A DNA stretch of 64,000 bases, taken from contig JAPTJF010000202.1 of the NCBI GenBank assembly GCA_029339195.1, positions 39,273 to 103,272 of the forward strand, read 5' to 3'. The DNA comes from Micractinium sp. NFX-FRZ. Its lineage: Eukaryota; Chlorophyta; Trebouxiophyceae; Chlorellales; Chlorellaceae. The translations under genes were made by a program, and so were the position numbers. Shown here piece by piece: positions 32,501 to 44,344 of the stretch. The first letter of the stretch is position 1, and each line of letters starts with the position of its first letter. The notes below the pieces were generated by a model. It searched no databases. It was not told the origin of the DNA and saw only the letters and a list, made by a program, of their open reading frames with translations.

Positions 32501-32611
32501 TTGTACCTCCCTCGACCCTGCACTGCCCTGAGGCGGCCTCACCGGATCGGCTGCCGACACGGCGCAGGCCAGCAGCACGCAGGCCAGTGCCAGCATGAAG
32601 GAGCGACGCAT
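29502..32611 (-). CDS. Array member J: secreted 4-Cys protein, most fragmented gene of the array
   Basis: Twelve exons (32611-32543, 32370-32322, 32044-32012, 31842-31803, 31603-31521, 31082-31027, 30819-30721, 30577-30539, 30310-30301, 30118-30104, 29856-29780, 29570-29502) give 212 residues, the shortest protein with the most introns. Signal peptide, then KHNSNHGRSIRKLLQQ and an 11-residue linker. Module 1 has VVCDVWDESVGSWD. Module 2 is cut into three exons (TAKGGQVP..., ICDNPKQAGKDF..., DCPDSKAASDVYQ). Module 3 uses a 10-nt and a 15-nt microexon, as in L, then PICASVALVDD and end YHTG. The intron before the 31082 exon holds a long CCCCT tract. Closest to K and L. Confidence 0.8.
31121..31166 (-). 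repeat. GGGGA tandem repeat (about nine units)
   Basis: On the plus strand GAGGG/GGGGA repeats run for about 45 bp. In the sense of gene J this is a CCCCT tract about 40 bp upstream of an acceptor, so it forms an extended polypyrimidine region. The G-rich strand has many runs of four G and could form a G-quadruplex. Confidence 0.9.
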
Positions 32612-33059
32612 CTTGGTTGCAGGTGCCTTGTGAAGGTTGGGTCAAATAATGAGGAAGCACGCGTGCTTGGGACACAAGCACACCGCGTGCTTTCCACCTG
32701 ACGGCAGCTACCTTCATGAGAGTTCACCATCTGGGATACCTTCATCCTGCACGTCTGCGTTGCTGCTCGCACTTGCATGGCCTCCATTTACATGCACATC
32801 CCAGCATGTGCATGCGAGCTCCAGCGAACAAACGATCAGTATTGGGTCGCAGCTCACAAGTTCTGGGAGTGGCCACATTGTTCCTGTACAGAGACCCACC
32901 CACCCGACGCCAAGCGGGCAAGGGCTGGGATGCCACCAGACTGTCCCCATTGCTACATTCCAGTGCCAAGTCGAGCAGGCCCCTTTTGCCTTTGCTAAAC
33001 GTTTGGCCCAAAGCTGAGCAGGGCTGCGGCACTGCCAAGAGGTCCCACGCCTCCTTGTG
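32612..33059. other. Spacer between array members I and J
   Basis: About 450 bp of 3' flank of I and promoter of J. I see nothing else. Confidence 0.35.
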
Positions 33060-35322
33060 TCAAATTGCAGTGCCGGTGTGCAGGTCCTCAGTATACAGCA
33101 CCTTCCCAGTGGCTGGGTCAAAGACTGCAAGCGATGCACAGGCCTGCAAGCATGCCGGGTCAACAAGATGGAGAGGACGTGATGGTGTGGGGGTGCTGGT
33201 TTGCAGCGCCCCTTGCATGGCCGCCGGCGCACTCGCAGTCGCACCACAGGCAGTGGCGGCAGCGCAGCGCTGCAACGAGGTGTGGCCAGCACGGCATGCT
33301 GCATCGTGCATCTGACTGCTATGCATGGCATGGCATGTGGCAGGCAGAATCCAACTACCACAGGAGGCAGGCAGCCAGCAGCACGCAGGCGGCAGGCTAG
33401 CGACCACCACTCACAGGGATGCCCACGGCATCGCTCGCCGAGATGATTTTGGCAAGCCATCCCTTCACAGCGGGACGGTCTGCTGGGTCGCGACCACCGT
33501 TGATCGCAGCGACAGCGTAGCCATCTGAGGTGGGTTGGGATGGCAGAAGTTGAGTGGGCAAGTGCAAGAAGTGCCGCTCCACGGAATTGGGGCCCCGGCT
33601 GCTGCCAGCATTGCGTGTTCGCTGTTGAAGTGCAGCTAGCGGCTCATGTGCCCTGTGGGGCCATGCAGGCCACAGCTGTGCCACTGGCAGGCAGGCAGTC
33701 CCGTCACACCCTACCCGCAGGTCCCTGGTACTCACATGCGTCGTTGGATGCTTCCGTGCACTTCTGCAAGGCGGAAAGCGGTGTTCAGAGGGTACGCAGA
33801 GGGTGCATGGTTAGGCAAGGGACAGTCGGAGGCGGGCCAAGGAGCTTACCAGCCGATGCAAGGTTTGTCTGTTTCTGCCAGCCATGAGCGAGCAACGCAC
33901 CCGTACCCCTGGTCCCGTTTTGAACCCGCTAACCCAGCAGCCTTTGAGCATTCCCATGCAGCTCCTCTCACCGCTGTGAGCATTGCGTAGACTGCCACCT
34001 GGGCCTGGCTGCCGCCGGCCTGCATATCCTTCAGGAACTGCTTGGCCCCCTCCTTGGGGTCGTCACAAATGAGGGTGGTGAATGTGGTGACCTTGGAAGT
34101 AGGGGGCACAGCTGAGCCAGCAGCGTCTGGAAGAGGGAGAGGGGAGAGGAGTGGGCACTGCTGAGCTTAAAAAGGGATGAAGCAGCGTCTAGGTGGGGGC
34201 AGCAGCCGGGTGCCGGCCTGCCTCTGCTCATGGGGGCTCACACAAAAGTGCCGTGTGGCACCCACTTCAATGGGCGGGCAGGCTGGGCATTCATACCGGC
34301 GGGCCGCGGGACAAGTCGGCAGAAGGCGTCATGCTGCTGCCGTTGCTGTCACCTTCTACTTCCCTTCCACCTTCAACCCCCACCCAGCTCAGCTCTCCCA
34401 CCCCCTGCTGCCCCCTCACCGTATCGAGCCCTGCGCCCCCGCACCCACTCCAGGGTTTTGGTGTCCAAGGCACTGCAGGTGGTGACCACAGCACCAGGGG
34501 CGTAGGCCAGGTGGGTCACCAGCTCAGCGCCGCGAGGGAACTTCTTCGTGCTGGCTGCATGGGGGGCGGGAAGGATGAGAGAGGCAGGGACAGGGAGCAC
34601 ACAGCAGCCAAGTTGACCGCTGAAGGTGACTGTGCTCTGCAGAGCAGGGCAGGGCACAACATGTACTGGTGCGGTGGGACGGTAGTGGGAGAGCACTGGT
34701 GGCAGGCAGGGACACCGGCGGCGGTGCTCCTGCAGTGCAGCGCAGGAGGAAGGCCGCCAAATGCATACGAGGCCGTCGGCGGCATATGCATGGCTGCTGG
34801 GGGAGGCAAGGGCAGGGGGCATGCCTTTTGGTTGGGGGCGGGGAGCGGGCTGGAGAGGGCGGTGGCGGAGGCTGGCCCTGGCACGCACTCTTGGAAGGTG
34901 AGGGCAGAGGGGGAGCAGGTGGGCCCTGCCGCGCAGTCTTGGGCGGGGAAGGCGGCGGGGAAGGCTGCCCGCCCTGCTGCCCGTCTTGGGCAGTTGACGT
35001 GGGGCTCTGCAGCAGCGCCCTCCTCCTCAGCGGGCCGTGTGTAGGTGTATCCCTGGCGATGCTTGCATCTAGGTCCTGAAAAAGACAATGTGGGCAGTGT
35101 GCAGAGAGGAGAGTGGCAACCCCTGGCGCTGCCCATCCTGGCCAGTGCACACGCCCTCATCCACAGCCGTCGGCGCCTGCGTCCAAGGCGTCCTTGCTGG
35201 CCTGCCGCTGCCGCAGCGGCGTGCCCCGCCTCCCGCGCTAACCTGCCCCGCACCTCACTGCCCGCTGCACCTGCCGCCAGCAGCAGGAGCGCGGCCACGA
35301 GCACCGCCCGCCTCGAGGCCAT
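33060..35322 (-). CDS. Array member I: secreted 4-Cys protein, Pro/Ser linker
   Basis: Seven exons (35322-35254, 35075-34889, 34554-34420, 34126-33972, 33763-33736, 33524-33415, 33143-33060) give 255 residues. Signal peptide LLLLAAGAAGSE; linker with LRRRALLQSPTSTAQ then Pro-rich blocks. Module 1 has FPRGAELVTHLAY, VTTCSALD and EW, ending RYG. Module 2 has LICDDPKEGAKQFL and AGGSQAQVAVYA, with Cys3 in a separate 28-nt exon (KCTEASNDA). Module 3 has GYAVAAINGGRDPADRP, GIP|ACASLAVFDPATGKVLY and end HTGTAI. Phases are 0,1,1,0,1,0. It resembles H most in module 2. Secreted by prediction; function unknown. Confidence 0.82.
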
Positions 35323-35991
35323 GGCTGCCCCTGCGTATGCCACACTTCAAGCTGAACCCAAGGGACGCAGACACAAGCGCACCCAGATCCGTTGAAAAGA
35401 TGCAGGTCAAACCGCAGGGGTCGGGAATGCACGGTCACTCAGCTTCTCCTGGCTGTGCCGCGCCTCTGCATGGGTGCCGCCTTTCCACCTGCGGTGACCG
35501 CCTGCTCTGCGCGAGCATATCTGGGCATGCTGCGTGGCCATTACACGGCCACATTTGTTACAAGACGTATGTCTTTGCCTCTGCCAGAACTCGGTTCCAA
35601 AACAAAGCACACATCAGGGCACATGGCACATGGGGACATTTGAAGCGCATGGCACATGGCTCAACGGTTGACTGTGCAAGGGGCTGCGGGGTTGGGTAGT
35701 TGCGCACCGGCTAGGTGCAAGAATAAAAGCTGCATGGCACATCTATGCACTGCGCAGCCGCGTCTGAATCATCTCCCCCCTTGGTAGCCAGCACAGGGCC
35801 CCCCACCGGAAACCATGGCGGCCCGCACCTCCGTTGCTCTACTCCAACCACCCCTGCTGCTGGGTGTCGGGTGCTGCCGGGCAAGCCCTCCGGGCCCCAC
35901 GCCCAGCAGGCCTCGTGATTCCTCCACGCCCAACAGCACGCCCAGCAGGCCTCCTGATTCCTCCACGCCCAACAGCACGAGGCTTCCCTCT
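35323..35991. other. Spacer between array members H and I
   Basis: This holds the 3' flank of H, with a 39-bp tandem duplication (35902-35979), and the promoter region of I. No gene is supported. Confidence 0.4.
35902..35979. repeat. 39-bp tandem duplication in 3' flank of member H
   Basis: Two adjacent 39-bp units (35902-35940 and 35941-35979), each starting CCCAGCAGGCCTC, differ at one base. They start 13 bp beyond the stop codon of H and so probably lie in its 3' UTR. Confidence 0.9.
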
Positions 35992-38880
35992 TCACTGCTG
36001 CGTGCCCGTGTGAATCTCCTCCGCCTGCAGCACCTCCCCAGCGTCTGGGTCAAACACTGCCAGGGAGATGCACACTGGGATGCCGACCTGGTCAGCCGCA
36101 GCCACCAACTTCTGGAAGAACCTGAGAGAGTGTTAGGAACGGAAGGGGAAGGGTGGGGTGGTTGGGGGGGCACAGTGCGTTTGGCATGGAAGGCGGTAGG
36201 GTGGGGTGGTTGGGGGTGCACAGGTGGGCAGTGCAGCAATGTGGCACACGCAGGCATGTGGCAGGCAGCAGTGGTGACTGGTTGTGGGCGTTTGGGGAGT
36301 AGCGAGGGCAAGCCAGTTCTGCAGGAAAGGCCCTGCCCCCCTCCCCCCACTTACTCCCGCGTTGCCGGCAGGTCCGCCGGGTCTCCGCTGCAGGTGGAAA
36401 GTGGGCGGGCAGGAGGGCAGGGAGGAGGAGGGCAGTTTATGAAGGGATGGGTGGGGGAGGTATGCAGAATGGCTGGTGAAGGGACCCTCCTGCCACTGGC
36501 ACTCTCTGTGTTGGGAAGCCCAAGGGCGAGGCATGCAGGCTGCCATGCACCCACAGGCCCAGCGGCTCCTCATGACCACAGCATGCAGCACCCCAGCATG
36601 ATGCGCCCCTCAGCTGTGGATAGCGTGCTGGTGCTGTCTTTCTTTCTTCCGCACCTGTTGATGGCCGAAATGGCGTAGTTGTCTGCGGAGGGCGGGGAGG
36701 TGAAGAGGCCGAGAGGTGGGTGGAAGGGGTTCAGGGCAGGGCAGAGCGCACCGGCTGATGAGCACACTGCAACCGTGGAGGCCTCCGCTGGCCAGGTAAT
36801 GAAGCAGGGCACGCAAAGCGCTGATCCTCTCGACAGCCCAGCATGCACCCGGCCGGCCGGCCATGGGCGGGCCACCGGCGCACGAAGTGCAACAGGAGCA
36901 CGTCAGCATGGCAGGTGCGCTGCGCACCCCCTGGGCGGCTACAGCTGGCAGAGGGCTTTGCAGTATGGGCATGGGCTGGCAGAGGGCTCAAATGCACGGC
37001 CTCACTCACAGGCATCCTCCACGGCGCTGGCATCGGTGCAGTTCTGCAGGGGGCCCGGAGAGGGAGTAGAAAATCATGGCAGGGGAGAACGTAACAGCAG
37101 GGGAGCATGGGTGGCAGGAGTTCGCGAGGAGGGGGAGATGAGGGGCGGGACGCTGTGGTTACAGGCGTCTAGAGCGGCGCCCGCAGAGCGCCCCTGAGCG
37201 CCCCAAGCAGGCAGAACAGGGTAATCTCCCGCTCCTCTTGCTCTGCTGCTCGCTTTGTGCGGGCATCGCAAGCCAACGTCTATACTGCAAAGAGCCTCAA
37301 CCGTTTGGCTGGCCACACTCGCCACTGTTGCCTGAAAGCCAATTCTGCACTCGCCAACCAGCCCTGGGCGCTCCCCTACCTCCCTCCTCGTCCCTTCCTG
37401 CCATGCCCAACACCAATGGATGCCCCGCCACTCACCGCGTTCAGCAGGCCGTACACCACCACCTGCGCCTGGGAGCCGCCGGCCTGCACGTCCCTGAGGA
37501 AGCGCTTGGCCCCCTCCTTTGGGTCGTCACACAGAAGCTTCTGGTAGTCGGAGACCTGGGAGGTGGGCGGGGCGGTGGACCCCTTGGCATCTGCGGGGAG
37601 GAGAGGGGAGAGGGGACGGCCGCTTGAGCACGTGATTGGTGATAGAAGGGTCAGGGGCGAGGAGCGTTGAGGCCTGTGACAGAAAGGTTGGCACGGGGTG
37701 CGCGTCAGGCGCAAGGGGAAGACGGGCGAGCCGGGGAGGCGAGCGCAAGCGGGGGCGGGGCGGGGGCAGGTGAGGCGTGCAGTGGGGCGGGTCGCGGGGA
37801 AGCGTTGCAGTAGCACGAGGGGCGTGGCTGGGCGTGCGGGGGGCAGATGTCATCTAGTAGAGGCGGGTAGGCGGGTGGGCAGGCCGAGCTGGTTCGCACG
37901 GCAGCTCGGTCCTGTGCGCCTGCTTGGTGTGCCCCCCATGCCCCTCAGCCTCCGAGCGACACTGCCCGGCACCCCACTCGCCGCAAAGGACGGGGGCGGA
38001 CCTGCACACAACCCTACTCCACTCACCGTAGCGTGTCTTGCCGCGCGTCCAGTCGGTGACTTCCGGGTCGAACTCACGGCAGGCCGTCACCAGCCCGTCG
38101 CTGTAGCTGAGGTAGCTGGCGAGCTCGGCACCAGACGGGAAGCTGCCTGCACACAAGGATGCATGGCAGCAGGGGTGGCGTGGGTGGCGGCACACGGGGC
38201 GTGGGTAGGTGGGTCGGGGGTGTGTTGAGGGCAAGCCATGGCCGCTGAGGAGACGTAGCAGCGCAGACCAGCAGCACAGTTGTCGTACTGCTCTGCTTGG
38301 GCCAGGGCAGGACAAGGGGCCCGCAGTAACACTGCAGTAAGGCACCTGCAGCCTGCATGACAGGCTTGTGCCGCGTGCCCTGTCAGCACCCGCCGCCAGG
38401 TGGGTGCTCACCCGCCGTAGCGGGGCTTGTCCCCGGTGAGGGCGAGGGGCTTGGGGAGGTGGCTGGAGAGGGCGAAGTGGTTGGTGAGGGGCTGGGTGAT
38501 GGCGAGGGAGAAGGCGAGGGGGACTTGCCCGGCGAGGGGGAGGGGGAGGCAGAGGGGCTGGGCGAGGGCGAGGGGGAGGCGGGCGGGGTGCCGCCTCCGT
38601 CGGTGCCCTGCCCAATGCTGGTGGGGCGGGCCTGCAGCCAGAAAGAGGCAGACCGACGGCAGCTGAGCTCCGCAAGTGCGCCACGCACTGACTTGTGGCA
38701 AACCAAATGCAGGCATCCAGGCGCCGGGCTGGGGGCAGTGCTCGTGTGGCGGCGGCGCACAGCCGACGGACCCAACAAGCGCGCTGGTGCATCAGCCCCA
38801 CGCCATTCCTCCCGGCAGCTCACCTCGATGCCTGCCGCCAGCAGCACGGATGCCAGAAGGAGCGCCAGCCCTCGGTTCAT
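35992..38880 (-). CDS. Array member H: secreted 4-Cys protein, Ser-Pro dipeptide linker
   Basis: Eight exons (38880-38824, 38631-38412, 38146-38027, 37590-37436, 37043-37010, 36682-36655, 36387-36355, 36121-35992) give 258 residues. An in-frame upstream ATG at 38895 would add five. I prefer 38880 because it gives a standard signal peptide. The linker begins ARPTSIGQGTDGG and becomes almost pure SerPro repeats. Module 1 has SFPSGAELASYL, VTACREFDPEVTDW and RYGE. Module 2 has LLCDDPKEGAKRFL, with Cys3 in a 34-nt exon. Module 3 is split by two short exons (28 and 33 nt) and has IPVCISLAVFDPDAGEVL, ending HTGTQQ. A SerPro arm of this type is usual for hydroxyproline-rich wall proteins. Confidence 0.82.
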
Positions 38881-39840
38881 CGCAGTCCGAGACAAGTGAG
38901 CGGCTTGCCAGAAGGCGAGGAGGCACTGCGAGGCCGGTCGAGAGAGAGCGGTCTAGCCTTGGTTTTGCGGCCTCCAGTTTCACTCGCCGTTCCGTTTCTA
39001 ATCGAGCACAGAAAGTCTTACTCACCTGCACCGTTTCGGCGAGAAGGTCCCTTTGGCAAACAGAAAGACAAACAGCTATCTAGATTCAGAGAACGCAGAG
39101 GTGAACGTTCCATGTGGAAGCTTTCCTCTGCCAGGGTGGCGGCGGCGCCTCATGCTCAGCGGTGCCGAACCTTCCGCCAGCGGTGCAAATCCCACTGCTT
39201 TCCTTAGGAGCTGCTAGCAGCTACGGAGATGGTACACATCCAAATACACGGTCTGCTTATGCTAACACACAGCCGCCGCACCCTGCTAGGTGGCGGCAAC
39301 CAAAGGCCGCTTCGCCCCGTTCAGGCCGCAGCGTCACCGCTCACCCTCAACACGCTCACCGCTGTATTCTCATCTCCCAGATCAAAACGAGATGTGGATA
39401 TTTGATTGTTTGTGGGCTTACACGAGAGCTTGCTCATTTCATTGCAAACAGCTGCCCGGCATGAATTACGGCAGCGGGCAGCGGGGGTCCGTGCAGGTGC
39501 TGGCACGCCTCAGAGAGCCAGCAATTCAATCCAAGAACGACTCGGAGGTGGGACCCTCCAGCCTGGCAGATACTGGACCCACATCAGCAACGGCAACAAC
39601 ATTCCTCTATCAAATGTGTCAAGGCAATAAATGGCATGATGAACGAGGAGGGGCGGAGCAAGTGTCGGCAGGGATGAAGTGCCCAGCGCAGGGGGGAACC
39701 TGTGCAGTGCATTTGTCTTTGGAGCTTGCAGAGGAGCCTGGCAGCGGCTCCCAGATGAGGCGCGACTCCCACAAGAGGGCGGCGGAGTGCGGGCAGGCCC
39801 CTGTACAGGGGCTATGCGGTCAAGGGTTGCCACCTCAGTG
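38881..39840. other. Spacer between degenerate copy G and member H
   Basis: About 960 bp with the promoter region of H. No reading frame or family exon was recognised; no trace of modules 1 or 2 was seen. Confidence 0.4.
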
Positions 39841-40172
39841 CTACCTGCCGGTGTGGATGAACTCGGTGTGCAGCACGCTCCTGGTGGAGGGGTCGAAGAC
39901 TGCCAGCGTGGCGCAGGCAGGGACACCCAGGGCATCGTAGGCTTGCACCAGAGCATGGTAGAACCTGGAGCCGGGGGCCGGGGGAGGTGAAAGGGGTTCT
40001 TTGATACGATGGCCAGGCAGGACGGTGCGGCGAGGCAGGGGAGCAGAGTACCTTGCACGGCATGGCCTTCATCCCGGGCCCTCACTGCACACTGCTGTGT
40101 ACGAGGCCTCAGGGCAGCTGCTGGAGATGCATGCAACAGCAGCAGCGACAGAGCGAGCCTGAACGCCGCCAT
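39841..40172 (-). pseudogene. Array member G: truncated copy with signal exon and module 3 only
   Basis: A good signal peptide starts at 40172 (LALSLLLLHASPAAA). Only 160 bp later comes a module 3 segment (about 39967-39841) reading FYHALVQAYDALGVPACATL...IHTG-Arg-stop. Linker, module 1 and module 2 are missing. No donor I can find joins the two parts in frame: the strong donor after 40172 (CAAG|GTACTC) leaves phase 1, while the acceptor needs phase 2. The module 3 intron of E and F, between GIP and ACAS, is absent here. Most likely a deletion remnant. A minimal expressed protein with an unusual splice cannot be excluded. Confidence 0.7.
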
Positions 40173-40654
40173 CGCTGTACAGCTGGAGGCAACGGCCCCC
40201 AATCCTCGAGCCGGTTGGTGTTGCAACTGCAAAAGGTTGATGCGCCTCAGGAAAAGGCAGGCGGCACTCGGGCATGCAACTTTACAGGGTGCCTGCTGCG
40301 CTGCCTTATCTGCCTGCTGCCATGCTGGCAGGCGATGGGAGACCTAGGGGTACTCTTGCGTCCTTTTATGCTCCCCACAGTCTGCTTTACATCGGATCTG
40401 ATAATGACGTCTTCATATGGCGACATGAGCAAGGTCCACAAATGCCTGGACCCGCGTGCAACGAACTGCACTCGTGATCGTGCCGTGCGGCGGCTTGCTC
40501 ACAAGGCATACACACACAATTCAATCTGGCGCACATAAGTGCACACCTTCATCCCTGTTTGTCTGCATGTATGCACGGGGGCGTGATCGGCTTGACGAGC
40601 CTGCCTCTTCCCCCAACCCCGGGCCGCTCCCTCTGCAGCGTGTTGCCGCCGCCC
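40173..40654. other. Spacer between members F and G
   Basis: About 480 bp with the 3' flank of F. I see nothing else. Confidence 0.35.
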
Positions 40655-43569
40655 CTACTGTGCAGTGCCGGTGTGGATTGACTCGGTGTACAGAACCTCC
40701 TGGGCTTCTGGGTCGTACACAGCCAGCGAGGCACAGGCCTGCAGCAGCAGCAGCGGCAGTGCCGGGAACACGGGGTAGGCAGTGCAGGCATACGGGGCAT
40801 GCAGTGCATTAGTGCAGGCCACTGGCACGGGGCAGGCAGGGCACTGCGGTCGCTCGCAGGCGTACGTGGTGTGCGCTGCTGGTAGCGCTGCACGGCAGTG
40901 CAGGCGAGCGTCTGCCATGCACACAGCGCATGCAGCCAAGCTGTTTGGACAGGCCTCGGGACAAGACCAGAAGAGCTCATGTTCTCACCGGGATGCCCAG
41001 CTCTTCATATGCGACGATCAGGTTGGTGAACCACCTGTTCACATGAAGGCAGGTGGCACTGTTGGTGAGACGTGTGATGCCAGGTCGGCAGTGCAGCAGG
41101 CCGTGCACGTGGCACTTACTCGCCTCATGTGCCAACAGAGGTGAAGCTGAGCATCAACGCTGCTGCCGCCGTAGGATGGCATCCTACGCCGGCTGAAGCA
41201 CCATGCCACCCCGTCTCCGCACCCGCTGTGTCAGTAGACTGGCGCCATTAAAGTCAAGCCAAGTCGAACATCCAGTTAGTGCAGCCCCCAGAAGCCCTCA
41301 GCAGCGCCCCACTCACTGGCGGGCATCCGGCAGGTCACGTGGATCAAGGATTAGGCCGTCCACAACGTAATGGTCTGCAAGCGCGGCAATGGAGTGCATC
41401 AATGTTAGCATGATACAGCACATCACAGGCCGGGGCAGAAGAGCACATCTGCCTGGGCCAGCAACCGCATGCCCCCCCCGCCTGCCTGCCTGCCGTACCC
41501 CAGGTTAAGAACAGCATGACCAATGCCGGCATGGCAAACTGCTTAGTGCTAAGGCAGGCAGTGCAAGCCGCACCTGTCCACAGCCACACACACTTTCGCC
41601 TGAAGGCACAGTCAGGCTGCCGCTAGCAGCGCGGGCTTGCCCCACTGCTGCCTCGGATCACAGCACCCCAGCCGCCGCCTGCCTCCGCCCTGCCACTCCG
41701 CGACACCCGGATGCTGCATCTCTCCACCCCCGCAACAAGAAGATGGCACCGTGGCCATGAACGAGCAGAGCAATTCTACACCCGGGGTGCACTCACAGGT
41801 ATCGATTATGAGGTCGTCGGTTCCGTTGCACTTGCCGGTGGCCATAGCGTCAGTGGCCACCAGTGCCTGCTCGCCTCCCGCCTCAACGTCCTTCAATATC
41901 CTCTTGGCTGCCTCCTTCTGGTCGGAGCAGATGAGGTCCACAACCTCTTGGACCGCTTCGGCATCTGGCTCAGATTCGCCGGTGGCGTCTGCAGGATACA
42001 TTGGGTGGAAGCAGAGCGCCAAGAAGAAGCAAGGGCTTAGAGGGGGTACCTAAGGTGTACTATACCTCTTGCACAATGATGTCGGCATGAGGCACCATGG
42101 AGCGTGCACTGGCTGCGGGGCAGGGATGTGGGCTGGGCAGATTGTGGGGAGGGAGGGGTGTGCATGGGATGATATATGGGCAACCAAGCGGCTGCGGGCC
42201 AGGGCTGAGGGGCAGGTGAGGGAGATGAGCGGACACCCCATCCGTGCGCAGAGGGGTGCGGCAGGGGAAGGGGCAGCAAGACAAGCAAGGCTCCATGCTG
42301 CCCTTTTGCATACGTTGCATTTCCCTCCCGCTGGCTGGTTATTGGCACGGGGCAGGTGGGCAGCGAGGCAGCTCGCCGCCTGCCAGCTGCCATGAACCTC
42401 CATGCACGGCACCGCTTGCGCCCTCTCAGTCCCCAGCCTGCCTCACCGTAGCGGGTGCGCGTGCGAACCCACTCGTACGCGATGGGGTCGAGCTCGCGGC
42501 ACGTGGTCAGGAGCTCTCCAACCTGCAGGGGTGCCAGGCACCTTCTCACTGTTGTTGGGTGTGCCAAGCACCACAGCTGTGTGGGTGCACTCTCAGTAAG
42601 CGGCACGCTGTGCCAAGCAGCAGCAGCGGTAGCCAGCCATGGCCAGCTCTGTTGGGAGTGCCTGTCCTCCTGCCAAACAGGGCTAGCTGGACGATGCAGC
42701 GTTGTGCCAGATCAAACAGTGGGCAGGCTCGTGGCACGCCGGAGCAATGCAAGGCAACACGGCAGGAGAGGGCAGGAGGCAGGAGGGCGCAGGAGGGGGC
42801 AGGAGGAGAAGGGATCAGCACGCACCTGGAGGTAGGAGAAGAGCTCGGCATCGGCAGGGAAGGAGGCTGCAGGGCGGGAGGTGGGAGGTGGGACAGGGGA
42901 GGATTGGAGGGCTCATGTTGCAGGCGGGACAACAACATGTATGTTCATTAGCTTGAAGGTTTGGGTGGCCAGCAGCTCCGTTCCAAGTCTGATCCTGCTT
43001 ACCCAAGAGCAGGTGTTAAGAGCAGCCGCAGTGGCAGCAGAGGCAGGTGGGCAGTACTGGCAGCAGCGAAGCTGGAAAAGGCAACAGGGCCCAAGCCGCA
43101 CGAAAATGCAAGTTGCAAAGGAAGCTGAGGCAGAGACAAAGGAGAAGGGGGGCCTACGGGGGGCTGGCTCGGCGGCGGGCTCGGCAGGGCGGTGCACATC
43201 GACAGGGGGAGCCTCCTGCCCGCCCTCATCGGCGGTGGCAGCCGCAACGGGGCTCCGCAGCAGCGCCCGCATGAAGGGGCGATCTGCAGTCGTTGTAGTG
43301 CCGCCAGCTCCGAGGGCTCGATTGCCCTGCGTGTGCGGGAGCAAATGGAGGTGCATGTCGCTTTACAATTGAATGAATCTTGAATCAAGCTTGGGGCCGG
43401 CTTGCAGGTGCGGAAGGTTGGCAAGCTTCATGGCCGGGACACCCAAGGTGCCTCCCCAGCTCCCCCAGCCCCAGGCTCTCCCCACCTCGGCGTGGGCCAG
43501 GCCTGCCAGGGCCCCCAACGCCAGCAGCAGCGGCAGGGCGAGCTTGAGTGCAGGAGTGCGCGCCGCCAT
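40655..43569 (-). CDS. Array member F: secreted 4-Cys protein
   Basis: Eight exons (43569-43486, 43326-43158, 42866-42826, 42522-42447, 41988-41797, 41374-41317, 41034-40989, 40738-40655) give 249 residues. The signal peptide is strongly hydrophobic (LALPLLLALGALAG). The linker has RALLRSP and is Ala/Pro/Glu-rich rather than SerPro. Module 1 is split by an intron found only in F and E (SFPADAELFSYLQ | VGELLTTCRELDP...W...RYG). Module 2 has LICSDQKEAAKRIL, AGGEQALVATDA and GKC. Module 3 is split before WF and before ACASLAVYDPEAQEVLY, ending HTGTAQ. The closest relative is its neighbour E. Confidence 0.83.
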
Positions 43570-44344
43570 GGCTGCGGGAGGAAGTCGCAAACCTCCAAGC
43601 CGCGTTGGAAGGGACAGGATGCTCACTGTGAGCCTGGAGAGGCAAGGAGAGCACGCGAGCTCAAGTGCAAAGGGGGGGAGGAAGGTGGGGGGAGGGGGGG
43701 GGGTGCCTTCTGCACTCCCCGGGTGTGCCTTCGTGCTGCCAGCAGGGTGTTCTTTCCTGCTGACCTGGATTGATCCATTGTCCAGCACGTGTAGCAAATC
43801 CATGCCGTGCCTGAGGTACACGCGCCGGTAACTGTGCTTGATGGGGCACAGAGAGCAGCTCTGCAGCGCGCGGTGCGGCGCCGCCCACTACCGCCCCGGC
43901 GGCCCAGTCACCTTCTAGGTCGTTCACGTCCTAGGGCGCTCCCTTCCAAGTGTGCCTGTGTCACATATCTCCTTCACATGTCTATTTCATGCCAAAATCA
44001 GAGCATGGCTTTGGGGTCCGCCCAAGGTGGGTTCCAGCTGCATCGCAAGAGCCGGCTGACCCCAACAGCTCCATGGAACAGCATGCATACATGAATATAC
44101 AGGTGGCTAGCTGTGAATCAATAGGGATGGTGTGCAGCAGCAGTGGACAGACCACCGCTGGCCAGAGGTTGCTGTGCATGGGTGAGTGTGTTGTTTGTTG
44201 ATGTACGGGCCCACTGGGAGGCCTCAAGCCTCTTTCAGCAGGCAAAGGCTGATTTAGTGGCTGTGCCTGGTGCACTTCCTACAGCAGCCGTGAGCCAGCA
44301 AAGGCCCGGCATGGGGTGCCCCTTCTAGTGACTAGCCGTCTCCC
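43570..44344. other. Spacer between members E and F
   Basis: About 775 bp. A long G tract on the plus strand (about 43675-43710) lies about 110 bp upstream of the F start. No gene is seen. Confidence 0.35.

Noticed and set aside
39510..40232. 240-codon minus frame starting upstream of the signal peptide of G
   Set aside because: It reads through the module 3 piece in the wrong frame and gives Pro/Ser nonsense, so it is not the gene product.
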